Assembly (NCBI RefSeq): GCF_007176755.1
Contig: NZ_BJTV01000004.1
Span: 1 to 64,000 of the forward strand
From: Streptomyces sp. 1-11
GTDB lineage: Bacteria; Actinomycetota; Actinomycetes; Streptomycetales; Streptomycetaceae
Reading direction: 5' to 3'
DNA: 64,000 nt
This document shows, piece after piece, positions 24,740 to 33,675 of the stretch. Position numbers and translations under genes: made by a program. Numbering within the stretch: the stretch's first letter is position 1; each line of letters starts with the position of its first letter. Under the pieces are notes generated by a model, which was given only the letters and a program-made list of their open reading frames with translations, made no database searches and had not been told where the DNA came from.

Positions 24740-26467
24740 TCAGGTCTCGTCGCCGGGCGCTCGCCCCGCCCCGCGCGCCGAGCGCAGGTCGGCCCGGCCG
24801 GCCGCGGCGAGCAGCGCGAGCAGCGCCAGGACCCCGAGCAGCACGAGGACCAGCAGCAGCACCGTGAGCACCGTCGGATGGTTCCAGAGGGCGAACACCA
24901 GCGCGATGATCAGCAGGACGGCGAGGGTGATGACCCGGCGGTAGGCCAGTGTCCAGGAGCCGACCCGTCCGGTGCTGATGTGGTGGGCCGCCGCCCAGCG
25001 GGCGGCGGAGTCGGCCGTGTGGTCGGACGCGCCGCGGACGGCCACGGGCAGCCGTCCGGGCCCGACGAAGTAGGCGCCCAGCGCGATGACGACGCCGAGG
25101 ACGACGGCCGTGCGCAGGCTGATCCGCAGGAAGCGCACCAGGGCGTCGAAGACGGCCGCGGCGGCGGCCTTCGACTGCACATCCGGCGGCAGGTGGTCGA
25201 GGTAGTAGCGGCGGGCCAATACCAGGGCGATCGCCACCACCAGGCAGGCGAAGGCCGCGCCCAGCGCGGTGCGGGCGAGTGCTCTGCGTCGCCGTCGGGC
25301 CAGGAACACCCCGGCGGCGCCGAGCACGACGACGAGCACCGGGAACCAGTTGCCGACGACGTCGAGGAGGTGGGCCGCCTTGCGGAACTTGGCGAGTTCC
25401 TCGGAGTGGAACAGCACCAGTTGCTTGTTCACCTGCGGGATCCTGGCGGCGGGCTTCAGGCCGGCGTCGACCAGTTCCTGTTTGACCCGGTCGACGGCCG
25501 TGCCGACGTCCAGGGAGACCGTGCCGTCGCTGACGCCGACGGCACCGCGTCCCTGGCCGGTCAGGGCGTGCACGACGGCGTTGTGGGCGGTGCGGTTGGC
25601 GGTGTTCCACACGGTCGCGAAGGCGTCGCTGTCGACGACGCGGGTGGCGGTCTTCGTGACGACCTGGTTGACCGCGGAGTCGAGCTGCGGTCCCAGTCCC
25701 CTGACCGCGTCGGCGGCGAGCGGCGGCAGACCCTGGGACTGCAGCCAGGAGGCGATGTCCGCGGCGGCCCGCCGGCCGTCGACGTGCGCGCCGACGGCTT
25801 CCGTGATCCGGTGGACCGCGGCGTCCCGCACGGCGGGGTTCTTGGCCAGCGGGTCGACCGTGGCCACGTAGCGGTCGGTGTCGAGCACGATGTCGTGCAC
25901 CCAGGTGGCGAGCAGCGCGACGGGCACGAGGACGCAGGTCAGCACGATCAGCACGGCGGAGGCGACCGCCCGCGCCACGTGCCCGGCGCTCCTTCCCGGC
26001 GGCGTCCCGCCCTCCCCGGCGGACCCCCGCCCCGGCGGCCCCGGGGGCCCGCCGGGCGGATGCCGGTCGGCGTCGGGAAGGTCCCCGCGCGCCGGGGGGC
26101 CGGAACCGGGCGCGCCGTGACCCGGCCCGGGCTCCTGCGGGGCGGCGCCCGGACGCCCGGGGTCTGGGGCCGACGACTGCGCGTCCGGGGCCACGTTCGA
26201 GGGGCCGGGGCCCGGCGCTTGCGGGACTGGGTGCCCGGGACTGGCGCCCGGTGCGTGCGGGTCCGGGGCCGGATGCCCGGGGCCGGGTCCGGGGCCAGGG
26301 CCCGGTGCATGCGGGTCGGGGCCGGGGCCCGGCGCGTGCGGGTCGGGGTGCCGGGGGTCGGGGCCCGGCGCGTGCGGGTCGGGGTGCCGGGGGTCGGGGC
26401 CTGGTGCGTGCGGGTCGGGGTGCCGGGGGTCGGGGCCTGGTGCGTGCGGGTCGGGTATGGCTGGCAC
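24740..26467 (-). CDS. Membrane protein with Pro/His-rich repeat N-terminus
   Basis: 575 residues. The first 160 are a Pro/Gly/Asp/His-rich tail opening with three copies of DPHAPGPDPRHP. A helix follows (AVASAVLIVLTCVLVPVALL), then a roughly 210-residue extracytoplasmic domain (WVHDIVLDTDRYVATVDPLA onward). Four to five more helices complete the protein, ending in cytosolic RSARGAGRAPGDET. The family is common in actinobacteria but has no function I know. The start is GTG 26467 with GGAGG upstream. The next gene on this strand is the LuxR-type regulator, 175 bases away, so they are probably separate units. Confidence 0.75.
   Translation of the reverse strand: MPAIPDPHAPGPDPRHPDPHAPGPDPRHPDPHAPGPDPRHPDPHAPGPGPDPHAPGPGPGPGPGHPAPDPHAPGASPGHPVPQAPGPGPSNVAPDAQSSAPDPGRPGAAPQEPGPGHGAPGSGPPARGDLPDADRHPPGGPPGPPGRGSAGEGGTPPGRSAGHVARAVASAVLIVLTCVLVPVALLATWVHDIVLDTDRYVATVDPLAKNPAVRDAAVHRITEAVGAHVDGRRAAADIASWLQSQGLPPLAADAVRGLGPQLDSAVNQVVTKTATRVVDSDAFATVWNTANRTAHNAVVHALTGQGRGAVGVSDGTVSLDVGTAVDRVKQELVDAGLKPAARIPQVNKQLVLFHSEELAKFRKAAHLLDVVGNWFPVLVVVLGAAGVFLARRRRRALARTALGAAFACLVVAIALVLARRYYLDHLPPDVQSKAAAAAVFDALVRFLRISLRTAVVLGVVIALGAYFVGPGRLPVAVRGASDHTADSAARWAAAHHISTGRVGSWTLAYRRVITLAVLLIIALVFALWNHPTVLTVLLLVLVLLGVLALLALLAAAGRADLRSARGAGRAPGDET
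26321..26452. repeat. 36-bp tandem repeats encoding DPHAPGPDPRHP
   Basis: Three nearly identical 36-base units, plus a partial fourth, lie inside the start of the membrane-protein gene. They encode the repeated dodecapeptide, and the high nucleotide identity implies recent expansion. Copy number probably varies between strains. Confidence 0.85.
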
Positions 26468-26596
26468 GAGGGGCCTCCGGCGTGTAGGGGCGCGGACACC
26501 CCCATTGCGTCAGGTCCGCGGGTGCCACGCGCGCTGGGTGGACCGGACGGGCGAGCGGCAGGGCGCCGTCCGCGCGGCGGACGGGGCCGGACGGGG

Positions 26597-26657
26597 GAGG
26601 CGGCCGCTCCGCCACGCGGTGGACGGGGAGGCGGCCGCTCCGCCACGGCGGTGGACG
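26597..26657. repeat. 30-bp direct repeat in an intergenic region
   Basis: The unit GAGGCGGCCGCTCCGCCACG, continuing into a GCGGTGGACGG end, occurs twice in a row upstream of the YihY gene; the second copy has one extra G. Each unit carries a short palindrome (GGCGG/CCGCC), so it could form tandem small hairpins. No other feature is seen in 26468-26748. Confidence 0.75.
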
Positions 26658-26748
26658 GGGCTGGACGGGCGACCGGGCGGCGGGCGGTCTCCGGGGTGCC
26701 GTGCCGCGCTCCGGCCCCCAGTCTGGACGCAGCGAAAGGAGCCACGCC

Positions 26749-27636
26749 ATGCCGACCTCCGTGCGGGTGCCGGCGGTGGGCCGGCTGGTCGCCTGGGCGA
26801 AGTCGGCACACCGCCGGGCGGAGATCCGCTTCCCGGTCCTCACCCATCTCGCGGACCGCATGGTGTCGGTGAACATCTTCGACTCCGGCACCCGCCTGGC
26901 CGCGCAGTGCTTCCTGACCGCGGTCCCGCTGCTCTTCGTCTTCGCGGCCTACGCCCCCGCGGCGGTGCGCCACCAGTTGATCGACTCGGTGCGCGCGGTG
27001 TTCGGGCTGACGGGCGCGGCCAACGCCGAACTGGAGAAGGTGTTCGAGCCCACGACCGGCAATCTGCAGGAGGCCACGGGCATCGTGGGCGGTCTGATGG
27101 TGCTGCTGTCCGCCACCGCCGTCAGCCGGGCCATGCAGCGGCTGTGCAAGCGCGCCTGGGAGATCCCCCGGGCGGGCGCCCGCATCGCTCCATGGCGGTG
27201 GCTGGCCTGGCTCGCCCTGTGGCTCGGGGCCCTGGTGCTCCAGGGCCCGGTGCGGAACGGTTTCGGGGTCGGCGCCTGGCTGGGCGTGCCCCTGACGCTC
27301 CTCACCCAGGTGGGGCTGTGGTGGTGGACCCAGCACCTGCTGCTCGGCGGCCTGGTCGGCTGGAAGCCCCTGCTGCCGGGCGCGGTGCTCACGGCGGCGG
27401 TCCTCACCGTGCTGGCGATGACCGCGCGCCTGTACATGCCGCGGGCGCTGAACCGGGCCCTGGCCGAGTACGGACCGGCGGGCTCCGTCTTCGTGCTGCT
27501 GTCCTGGCTGATCGTGGTCTGCGTCGCGGCGGCCGTCAGCGTCAGCGTCGGCGCCGTCGCCGCCCAGGAACCGTTCCTGGCCCACCGCCTCGGCGCCCCG
27601 CCGCCCCTGCGGGACCGCGACCCGCGCGCCCCCTGA
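26749..27636 (+). CDS. YihY/UPF0761 family inner-membrane protein
   Basis: 295 residues of the YihY family, once called RNase BN but now regarded as membrane proteins of unknown role. Six hydrophobic helices, DSGTRLAAQCFLTAVPLLFV near the start, a conserved central GAVLTAAVLTVLAMTARLYM and the late YGPAGSVFVLLSWLIVVCVA fit the family. The start ATG 26749 has AAAGGAG upstream. It is the first + strand gene of a short cluster with DUF6325 and SHOCT proteins. Confidence 0.85.
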   Translation: MPTSVRVPAVGRLVAWAKSAHRRAEIRFPVLTHLADRMVSVNIFDSGTRLAAQCFLTAVPLLFVFAAYAPAAVRHQLIDSVRAVFGLTGAANAELEKVFEPTTGNLQEATGIVGGLMVLLSATAVSRAMQRLCKRAWEIPRAGARIAPWRWLAWLALWLGALVLQGPVRNGFGVGAWLGVPLTLLTQVGLWWWTQHLLLGGLVGWKPLLPGAVLTAAVLTVLAMTARLYMPRALNRALAEYGPAGSVFVLLSWLIVVCVAAAVSVSVGAVAAQEPFLAHRLGAPPPLRDRDPRAP

Positions 27637-27652
27637 CCCGCCCCCGCGAGGA

Positions 27653-27680
27653 CCGCCACCCGCCACCCGCCACCCGCCAC
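27653..27680. repeat. Four tandem 7-mers CCGCCAC
   Basis: CCGCCAC is repeated four times without interruption between the YihY and DUF6325 genes. A simple slippage repeat with no visible regulatory feature. Confidence 0.8.
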
Positions 27681-27798
27681 CGCGAGGATCGCCCCGGCCG
27701 TCGCCCCCGGCCCCGTCGGGCACGGAGGTGCGAGGCCCGGCGCCCCATGCTGGAATTGGCTCCAGGGGTCGGACGAACGCAGCTCCCAAGGAGTGGTC

Positions 27799-28257
27799 AT
27801 GGACAGCGTCGAAGAAATGGGCCCCGTCGACTACCTCGTGATCGAGTTCCCCGGAAACCGGATGACGGGCGAGGCGTTCCCGCTGCTCGTCGACCTGTCC
27901 GACCGGGGCATCGTGCGCATCATCGATCTGGCCTTCGTCCGCAAGGAGAGCGACGGCTCGGTCGTCGCCCTGGAACTGAGCGACCTCGGCGACGAGATCG
28001 ACCTGACCGTCTTCGAGGGCGCCTCCGCCGGGGTGCTGGACCAGGGCGACATCGACGAGGCCGGCAACGCGCTGGAGCCCGGCAACTCCGCGGCGGTGCT
28101 GGTGTACGAGAACCTGTGGGCCGCTCCCCTGGCCCGCGCCCTGCGCCGCGGCGGCGCCCAGCTCGTGGCGAGCGGCCGCATCCCCGTCCAGGCGCTGCTG
28201 GCTTCGCTGGACGCCACGGAGGACACGGCTCCCCGCGGCGGTTCCGCGGCGGCCTGA
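27799..28257 (+). CDS. DUF6325 family protein
   Basis: 152 residues. GPVDYLVIEFPGNRMTGEAF and DRGIVRIIDLAFVRKESDGS are typical of DUF6325 (relative of DUF1269), cytosolic alpha/beta proteins that often accompany SHOCT and gas-vesicle-type stress genes in actinobacteria. ENLWAAPLARALRRGGAQLV is the conserved late helix. Function unknown. The start ATG 27799 was chosen over GTG 27793 because AAGGAG at 27788-27793 gives correct spacing. The SHOCT gene follows after 35 bases, so the two are probably co-transcribed. Confidence 0.85.
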   Translation: MDSVEEMGPVDYLVIEFPGNRMTGEAFPLLVDLSDRGIVRIIDLAFVRKESDGSVVALELSDLGDEIDLTVFEGASAGVLDQGDIDEAGNALEPGNSAAVLVYENLWAAPLARALRRGGAQLVASGRIPVQALLASLDATEDTAPRGGSAAA

Positions 28258-28292
28258 CCGGACGGCCCGTTCCACACTGGGAGATGACGATC

Positions 28293-28619
28293 ATGCCCGG
28301 ACTGATCAGGGGCGTCGCACGTACCGCCGTCGTCGCCGGTACGGCCACCGCCGTGTCCAACCGCGTCTCACGGCGGCAGGCCGGCCGCTGGGCGCAGCAG
28401 GACTACGAGCAGCAGCAACAGCAGTACGAACAGCAGCAGGCGGCGCCGCAGCAGTACGCGCAGCAACAGCAGCAGACGGCCCCGCCGCCGCCCGCACCCG
28501 CCGCGGGCGACGACATGACCAGCAAGATCGACCAGCTCAAGCAGCTCGCCGATCTGAAGTCGCAGGGAATCCTGACGGACGAGGAGTTCGAGGCCCAGAA
28601 GCGCCGGCTGCTGAGCTGA
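28293..28619 (+). CDS. Short SHOCT-domain protein with Gln/Tyr-rich linker
   Basis: 108 residues. A short N-terminal segment (PGLIRGVARTAVVAGTATAV) is followed by a Gln-rich stretch of YEQQQ/YAQQQ repeats (residues about 35-65) and then a C-terminal SHOCT motif (IDQLKQLADLKSQGILTDEE). The Gln-rich linker is unusual and may aggregate or mediate contacts. ATG 28293 was chosen because GGGAG at 28279-28283 is 9 bases away but would abut the alternative ATG 28284. Confidence 0.8.
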   Translation: MPGLIRGVARTAVVAGTATAVSNRVSRRQAGRWAQQDYEQQQQQYEQQQAAPQQYAQQQQQTAPPPPAPAAGDDMTSKIDQLKQLADLKSQGILTDEEFEAQKRRLLS

Positions 28620-28688
28620 GCGCCGGGCCGCGGCGGACCCGGTGCCGAGCCGGGCCCACCGCCCGGGCGCGCTCAGCCGGGCGCGCGC

Positions 28689-29198
28689 TCAGCCGGCCTG
28701 CGCCGCGAACGCCTGGTACGCCCGCTCGTCGAAGAGGACGAAGCGTGCCTCCTCGACCGAGGTCGGTGTGGTGCGCACCGTCTCCACCGCGATGCGGGCC
28801 GCGTCGTCCATCGGCCACCGGTAGACGCCGGTGGAGACGGCTGGGAACGCGACCGTGCGGGCGCCGAGTTCGTCGGCGACCCGCAGGGACTCCCGGTAGC
28901 AGGAGGCGAGGAGTTCCGAGCGGTCCTCGCCGGCGGACCAGACCGGGCCCACCGTGTGGATGACCCAGCGGGCGTCCAGCGCGCCCGCCGTGGTGGCGAC
29001 CGCCTGGCCAGTGGGCAGGCCCCTGCCGTACCTGGAGGCGCGCAGGGCGCGGCACTCCTCGAGGATCGCGGCGCCGCCCCTGCGGTGGATGGCCCCGTCC
29101 ACCCCTCCGCCGCCGAGCAGGGAGGAGTTGGCGGCGTTGACGATCGCGTCGGCGCGCTGCCGGGTGATGTCGCCCCGGACGAAGGTGATCGTGGTCAT
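28689..29198 (-). CDS. Macro-domain protein (ADP-ribose-binding/deacylase type)
   Basis: 169 residues, a stand-alone macro domain. [38 protein letters not shown], the catalytic-loop [12 protein letters not shown] and [17 protein letters not shown] are the standard MacroD-type motifs. Such proteins hydrolyse O-acetyl-ADP-ribose or remove mono-ADP-ribose from proteins. The ATG overlaps the previous FAD oxidoreductase stop by four bases, so they are translated together. O-acetyl-ADP-ribose is a sirtuin product, and the sirtuin gene in this window is broken. Confidence 0.93.
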   Translation of the reverse strand: MTTITFVRGDITRQRADAIVNAANSSLLGGGGVDGAIHRRGGAAILEECRALRASRYGRGLPTGQAVATTAGALDARWVIHTVGPVWSAGEDRSELLASCYRESLRVADELGARTVAFPAVSTGVYRWPMDDAARIAVETVRTTPTSVEEARFVLFDERAYQAFAAQAG

Positions 29199-30613
29199 TT
29201 CTGCCTCAGTCTCCGCCAGACGGCCTTGGCCGCGTTGTGCCCCGACATGCCGTGCACGCCGGGGCCCGGCGGGGTGGCCGAGGAGCAGATGAAGACGGCC
29301 GGATGGGGGGTGTGGTACGGGAACGCGGACAGTCTGGGACGCAGCAGCAGCTGGAGCCCGGAGGCCGCGCCGCAGGCGATGTCGCCGCCGACGTAGTTGG
29401 CGTTGTGGGCCGCGAGTTCGGCCGGGCCCGTGGTGGCGCGGGCGAGGACGCGGTCGCGGAACCCGGGGGCGAAGCGCTCCAGTTGGCGTTCGATGGCGTC
29501 GGTCAGGTCGCCCCGCCAGCCGTTCGGGACGTGGCCGTAGGCCCAGAAGACGTGCTTGCCCTCGGGCGCCCGGGTCGGATCGGCCACGCTGGGCTGGACG
29601 GTGATCAGGAACGGCCGGTCGGGGGCCCGGCCCGCACGGGACGCGGCGTGCAGCGCGGTGCCGATCTCGGCCCGGCTCGCGCCGACCTGCACGGTGCCGG
29701 CGGCCCGGGCCTCGGGTGCGGTCCAGGGGACCGGGCCGTCCAGCGCGTAGTCGATCTTGAACACGCTGGGGCCGTAGCGGAAGCGGTCGTAGTACCCGCC
29801 GAAGCCGGCGATGCGGGCGAGCGCGGCGGGCGAGGTGTCGAAGACGTAGGCGCGGGCCGGCGGCAGGTCGTCGAGTCGCTTGACCTCGTAGTCGGTGTGG
29901 ACGGCGCCGCCGAGGTCGGTGAGGTAGGCGGCGAGGGCGTCCGAGACGGCCTGGGATCCGCCGCGGGCCAGGGGCCAGCCGCGGGCGTGCGCGGCCAGCG
30001 CGAAGACCAGGCCGATGGCGCCGGTGGCGAGGCCGCCGAGCGGGGCGATCACATGGGCGACGAGGCCGGAGAAGAGGGCCTTGACCGGCTCGTCGCGGAA
30101 GCGGCGCATCAGCAGGGTGGAGGGCGGCAGCCCGGCGAGGCCGAAGCGGGCCAGGGTGACCGGGTCGCGGGGCAGCGCGGTCGACGGCAGGGACATGAAG
30201 TCCCTTACGAGGGTGTCCCACTTGGCCAGGAACGGCTCGACGAGCCTGCGGTACGCGCCCGCGTCGCGCGGGCCGAAGGAGGCCGCCGTCTCGGCGACGG
30301 ACCGGGCGAGCACGGCGGCGCTCCCGTCCGGGAACGGGTGCGCCATGGGCAGGTCGGCGTGCACCCACTCGAGGCCGTACCGCTGGAGCGGCAGGGCGCG
30401 GAAGGCGGGCGAGTTGACGCCGAGGGGGTGGGCGGCCGAGCACGGGTCGTGCCGGAAGCCCGGCAGCGTCAGCTCCTCGGTGCGCGCGCCGCCGCCGACG
30501 GTGGACCGCGCCTCGAACAGGGCGACGGAGTGGCCCCTGCGGGCCAGCTCCACGGCAGCGGTCAGTCCGTTCGGTCCCGCACCCACCACGACCGCATCGA
30601 GCATCGACGGCAC
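29195..30613 (-). CDS. FAD-dependent oxidoreductase, CrtI/PYROXD2-like
   Basis: 472 residues. The dinucleotide fold [20 protein letters not shown] at the N-terminus and the end [14 protein letters not shown] place it among phytoene-desaturase-like flavoenzymes of the PYROXD2 type. [20 protein letters not shown] and [20 protein letters not shown] agree. There are no carotenoid genes nearby, so its substrate is unknown. The start GTG 30613 has GGAG 7 bases upstream. It overlaps the macro-domain gene by four bases, and the upstream phosphatase ends 79 bases away. Confidence 0.85.
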   Translation of the reverse strand: MPSMLDAVVVGAGPNGLTAAVELARRGHSVALFEARSTVGGGARTEELTLPGFRHDPCSAAHPLGVNSPAFRALPLQRYGLEWVHADLPMAHPFPDGSAAVLARSVAETAASFGPRDAGAYRRLVEPFLAKWDTLVRDFMSLPSTALPRDPVTLARFGLAGLPPSTLLMRRFRDEPVKALFSGLVAHVIAPLGGLATGAIGLVFALAAHARGWPLARGGSQAVSDALAAYLTDLGGAVHTDYEVKRLDDLPPARAYVFDTSPAALARIAGFGGYYDRFRYGPSVFKIDYALDGPVPWTAPEARAAGTVQVGASRAEIGTALHAASRAGRAPDRPFLITVQPSVADPTRAPEGKHVFWAYGHVPNGWRGDLTDAIERQLERFAPGFRDRVLARATTGPAELAAHNANYVGGDIACGAASGLQLLLRPRLSAFPYHTPHPAVFICSSATPPGPGVHGMSGHNAAKAVWRRLRQK

Positions 30614-30692
30614 CTTCGGACTCCTTCGTCAGCCGATGGCCACTCGCGATCAGGATATGCCGGTGGCCCCCGCGGTGACCGGGCCGGGTGTC

Positions 30693-31547
30693 TCAGCCGC
30701 CGGTGCCCAGCAGGTGCGCCACGCGGCGGGCGGTGGCGGCGTCCCGGGCGGCGGTGAACGGCAGTGCGTTGCCGCCGGTCACCCGGAACGGCTCGCCGGT
30801 GCGCGTCAGGTGGACGCCGCCCGCCTCCTCGACCAGCAGCAGGCCCGCCGCGTGGTCCCAGGCCGCCTCCCAGGAGAACGCGACCGCGTCCAACTCGCCC
30901 CGGGCCACGGCGAGGTACTCAAGGCCCGCGGAACCGCACGGGCGCGGGGCGACACCGTCGGTCCACAGGGCGCGCAGCGCGTGCTTCTGCTCGTCGGTGG
31001 TGAAGTCCGGGTGGGAGGTGGCGACGGTGAGGTCCCGGCCGGGCGCGGGCGGACCCGCGAACAGCCGCTCGCCGTCGAGGAAGGCGCCCCGGCCGCGGAC
31101 GGCCGTGGCGAACCGGTCCGGCACGGGGGCGTAGGTCCAGGACGCCTGGACGACGCCCCGGTGGGCGAGCGCGACCAGGGTGCAGAAGCCCTCGTCGCCG
31201 TGCACGAACTGCCGGGTGCCGTCGACCGGGTCGATGATCCAGACCGGTGCGTCGCCCCGTATCGCCTCGTAGGTGGCCGGGTTGGCGTGCACCGCCTCCT
31301 CGCCGACCACGACCGAGCCGGGCAGCAGGGCGCCGAGGACCTCGGTGAGCCGCTTCTCGGCGAGCCGGTCGGCGTCGGTCACCAGGTCGTGCGGACCGCT
31401 CTTGCGGTCCACCTCGTGCTCGGCGAGGCGGCGGAAGCGCGGCAGGATCTCGGTTGCGGCGGCCATGCGGACCGCTTCCTCCACGTCGGCCGAGCGGCGG
31501 GTGAGAAACTCCTCGATGGTTTCCGTTTCGTCGATCATGTCCCCCAT
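30693..31547 (-). CDS. Inositol monophosphatase family protein
   Basis: About 284 residues. The metal-binding and catalytic motifs of the family are complete: VVGEEAVHANPA, then WIIDPVDGTRQFVHG near residue 95, and a late EAAWDHAAGLLLVEEAGGVH. Members hydrolyse inositol-1-phosphate, histidinol phosphate, PAP or fructose-1,6-bisphosphate; which applies cannot be read here. Two ATGs, 31547 and 31538, are possible; neither has an ideal ribosome-binding site. It follows the gamma-glutamyltransferase-like gene by 83 bases. Confidence 0.88.
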   Translation of the reverse strand: MGDMIDETETIEEFLTRRSADVEEAVRMAAATEILPRFRRLAEHEVDRKSGPHDLVTDADRLAEKRLTEVLGALLPGSVVVGEEAVHANPATYEAIRGDAPVWIIDPVDGTRQFVHGDEGFCTLVALAHRGVVQASWTYAPVPDRFATAVRGRGAFLDGERLFAGPPAPGRDLTVATSHPDFTTDEQKHALRALWTDGVAPRPCGSAGLEYLAVARGELDAVAFSWEAAWDHAAGLLLVEEAGGVHLTRTGEPFRVTGGNALPFTAARDAATARRVAHLLGTGG

Positions 31548-31630
31548 GAGACCACGCGCCGCTGACAATCCGCGCCCGGCCGGTGGACGCCGGGTGGAAT
31601 CGGGATGAAGAGCGGGTGCCGGAGCGGCCG

Positions 31631-33445
31631 TCAGCGGCCGACCGCGTACCCCTGCATCCCGCGCGGGTTCGCGGCGGCCGACAGGACGCCCGTCTCCGGG
31701 TCGCGGGCCACCGCGCACAGGCGGCCCTCCGACCAGCCGGGCCCGACCGTGACGTCGTGGCCCCGGCGGCGCAGCGCCTCGATCACCCCGGGGTCAGTGC
31801 GGGACTCCACGGTGACGCTGCCGGGGCGCCGCCCGCGCGGGTGGAAGGAGCTGGGGAAGCTGTCGTTGTGCCAGTTCGGGGCGTCGATCGCGCCCTGCAG
31901 GTCGAGGCCGCCGCGGACCGGGGCGCGCAGCACGGCGGCGAGGAAGAAGTGCGTCTGCCACTGGTCCTGCTGGTCCCCGCCGGGTGTGCCGAACGCCATG
32001 ACCGGGACGCCGTCGCGGAGCGCCAGGGACGGGGTCAGGGTGGTGCGGGGACGGCGGCCCGGGGTGAGGGAGTTCGGCAGTCCCTCCTCCAGCCACGTCA
32101 TCTGCAGCCGGGTGCCGAGCGGGAAGCCGAGTTCGGGCACCACCGGGTTCGACTGCAGCCAGCCGCCGCTGGGCGTGGCCGCGATCATGTTGCCCCAGCG
32201 GTCCACGACGTCCAGGTGGCAGGTGTCGCCGCGGGTGCCGCCGTCGGCGGCCACCCGCGCCTCGCCGGTCAGGTCCGCGACGGTCGGCTCGCCCGCGCCC
32301 ATCGGGCTGAACCGCGCGTCGCCGGTCACGAGCCGGTGCGCCTGTGTGGGCAGGCGCGGGGTGCGCCCGCCGGGGCTGCCGGGGCGCAGGTCCCAGGAGG
32401 CCTGGTCGCCGACGAGGGCGCGGCGGCCGGCGTTGTACTCGTCCGACAGCAGGTCGGCGAGCGGCACCTCGGCCGCGTCCCCGTACCAGGCCTCCCGGTC
32501 GGCCATGGCGAGCTTGCAGCCCTCGATCAGCAGGTGGACGTAGTCCGCCGAGCCGTACGCGGGCAGTGCGGGCGGCAGCAGGGCCAGTTGCTGGAGGAAG
32601 GCCGGGCCCTGGCTCCACGGGCCGGCCTTGCACACGGTCCAGCCGTTCCAGTCGTACGTCGCGGGCGCCTCGTAGGACGCCGACCAGCCGGCCAGGTCGG
32701 CCTCGGTGAGGGTGCCGGTGTGCCGCCGCCCGCTGGTGTCCAAGGTGGGCCGCCGGGACTGCCGTACCAGGGCCTCGGCGATGAAGCCGGAGCGCCACAC
32801 CTCGCGCGCCGCGTCGATACGGGCCTCCCGGCCGCCGGCCCGGGCGGTCCCGGCCAGCAGTCGCCGCCAGGTGGCGGCCAGGGCCCGGTTGCGCAGCAGT
32901 TCGCCGGGCCGGGGCGCCCGGCCGCCGGGCAGGTACACCTCGGCCGAGGAGGGCCACTCGGTCTCGAACAGCGTGCGTACGCTCTCCACGGTCGCGCCGA
33001 CGTTCTCCACGGGCGCGTGCCCGTGTTCGGCGTAGCCGATGGCGTACCTCAGGACGTCCTCGAGCGGCTTGGTGCCGTGGTCGCGCAGGAGCAGCAGCCA
33101 GGCGTCGAAGGCGCCGGGCACGGCGGCGGCGAGCGGTCCGGTGCCGGGTACGAGGTCGAGGCCGAGTCCCTGGTGGTGCGCGACGGTGGCGGCGGCGGGG
33201 GCGACGCCCTGCCCGCAGAGCACGCGCACCTCGCCGCCGGCCGGCGCGAACAGGATGGGCACCTCGCCGGCCGGCCCGTTCAGGTGCGGCTCCACCACGT
33301 GCAGCACGAAGGCACCGGCCACGGCCGCGTCGAAGGCGTTGCCCCCGTCCTCCAGCACCGCCATCGCCGACTGGGAGGCCAGCCAGTGCGTGGCGGACAC
33401 CATGCCGAAGGTGCCCTGCAGGGTGGGCCGGGTGGTGAACCGCAT
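31631..33445 (-). CDS. Gamma-glutamyltransferase family protein, cytosolic type
   Basis: 604 residues. An N-terminal nucleophile hydrolase: GMVSATHWLASQSAMAVLED, then GGNAFDAAVAGAFVLHVVEP at the start, and the conserved autoprocessing region GTRGDTCHLDVVDRWGNMIA near residue 390, where Thr before Cys-His is the expected nucleophile (TTH becomes TCH). Later TFGTPGGDQQDQWQ and RTTLTPSLALRDG match the family. There is no signal peptide, unlike the secreted paralogue at 49016, so it probably acts inside the cell, on glutathione-like or acyl compounds that cannot be named. The start ATG 33445 is divergent from the lipoate ligase. Confidence 0.83.
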   Translation of the reverse strand: MRFTTRPTLQGTFGMVSATHWLASQSAMAVLEDGGNAFDAAVAGAFVLHVVEPHLNGPAGEVPILFAPAGGEVRVLCGQGVAPAAATVAHHQGLGLDLVPGTGPLAAAVPGAFDAWLLLLRDHGTKPLEDVLRYAIGYAEHGHAPVENVGATVESVRTLFETEWPSSAEVYLPGGRAPRPGELLRNRALAATWRRLLAGTARAGGREARIDAAREVWRSGFIAEALVRQSRRPTLDTSGRRHTGTLTEADLAGWSASYEAPATYDWNGWTVCKAGPWSQGPAFLQQLALLPPALPAYGSADYVHLLIEGCKLAMADREAWYGDAAEVPLADLLSDEYNAGRRALVGDQASWDLRPGSPGGRTPRLPTQAHRLVTGDARFSPMGAGEPTVADLTGEARVAADGGTRGDTCHLDVVDRWGNMIAATPSGGWLQSNPVVPELGFPLGTRLQMTWLEEGLPNSLTPGRRPRTTLTPSLALRDGVPVMAFGTPGGDQQDQWQTHFFLAAVLRAPVRGGLDLQGAIDAPNWHNDSFPSSFHPRGRRPGSVTVESRTDPGVIEALRRRGHDVTVGPGWSEGRLCAVARDPETGVLSAAANPRGMQGYAVGR

Positions 33446-33576
33446 CTGTCACCTCGGTGCTCGCGCGTGTGGGCCGGGCCCCAGTATCGGACCCGCCCGG
33501 CGCGGACGCCGCGGTTTTCCGGCCCGGCTCCCGCGCCCCTCCCCCGCGCCCTTTCCCGCGGAGACGTACGGGGGCC

Positions 33577-33640
33577 CGCGGGGTCCGGTGGTGTTCCCGG
33601 CGGGATCGCCCTCCCGCCGGGAACACCACCGGGCCCCGCG
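33577..33640. promoter_or_regulatory. Long 29-bp hairpin upstream of the lipoate ligase gene
   Basis: Bases 33577-33605 pair with 33612-33640 over 29 positions, with one G-T pair, around a 6-base loop (TCGCCC). It lies in the divergent gap, ending 35 bases before the GTG 33676. That position fits a leader structure that could affect translation or early termination of the ligase transcript. It is not placed as a normal terminator, because no gene converges here. Confidence 0.75.
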
Positions 33641-33675
33641 GCGTTGATCCCCTCGTCGAAGAGGGAGGCCAGGCA

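Noticed and set aside
26457..28619. A 720-codon plus-strand frame through the YihY and DUF6325 genes
   Set aside because: Only its last 109 codons are real (the SHOCT gene); the rest is out of frame with recognisable proteins.
33577..33640. Calling the long hairpin a normal terminator
   Set aside because: The flanking genes diverge, so no transcript needs ending there.
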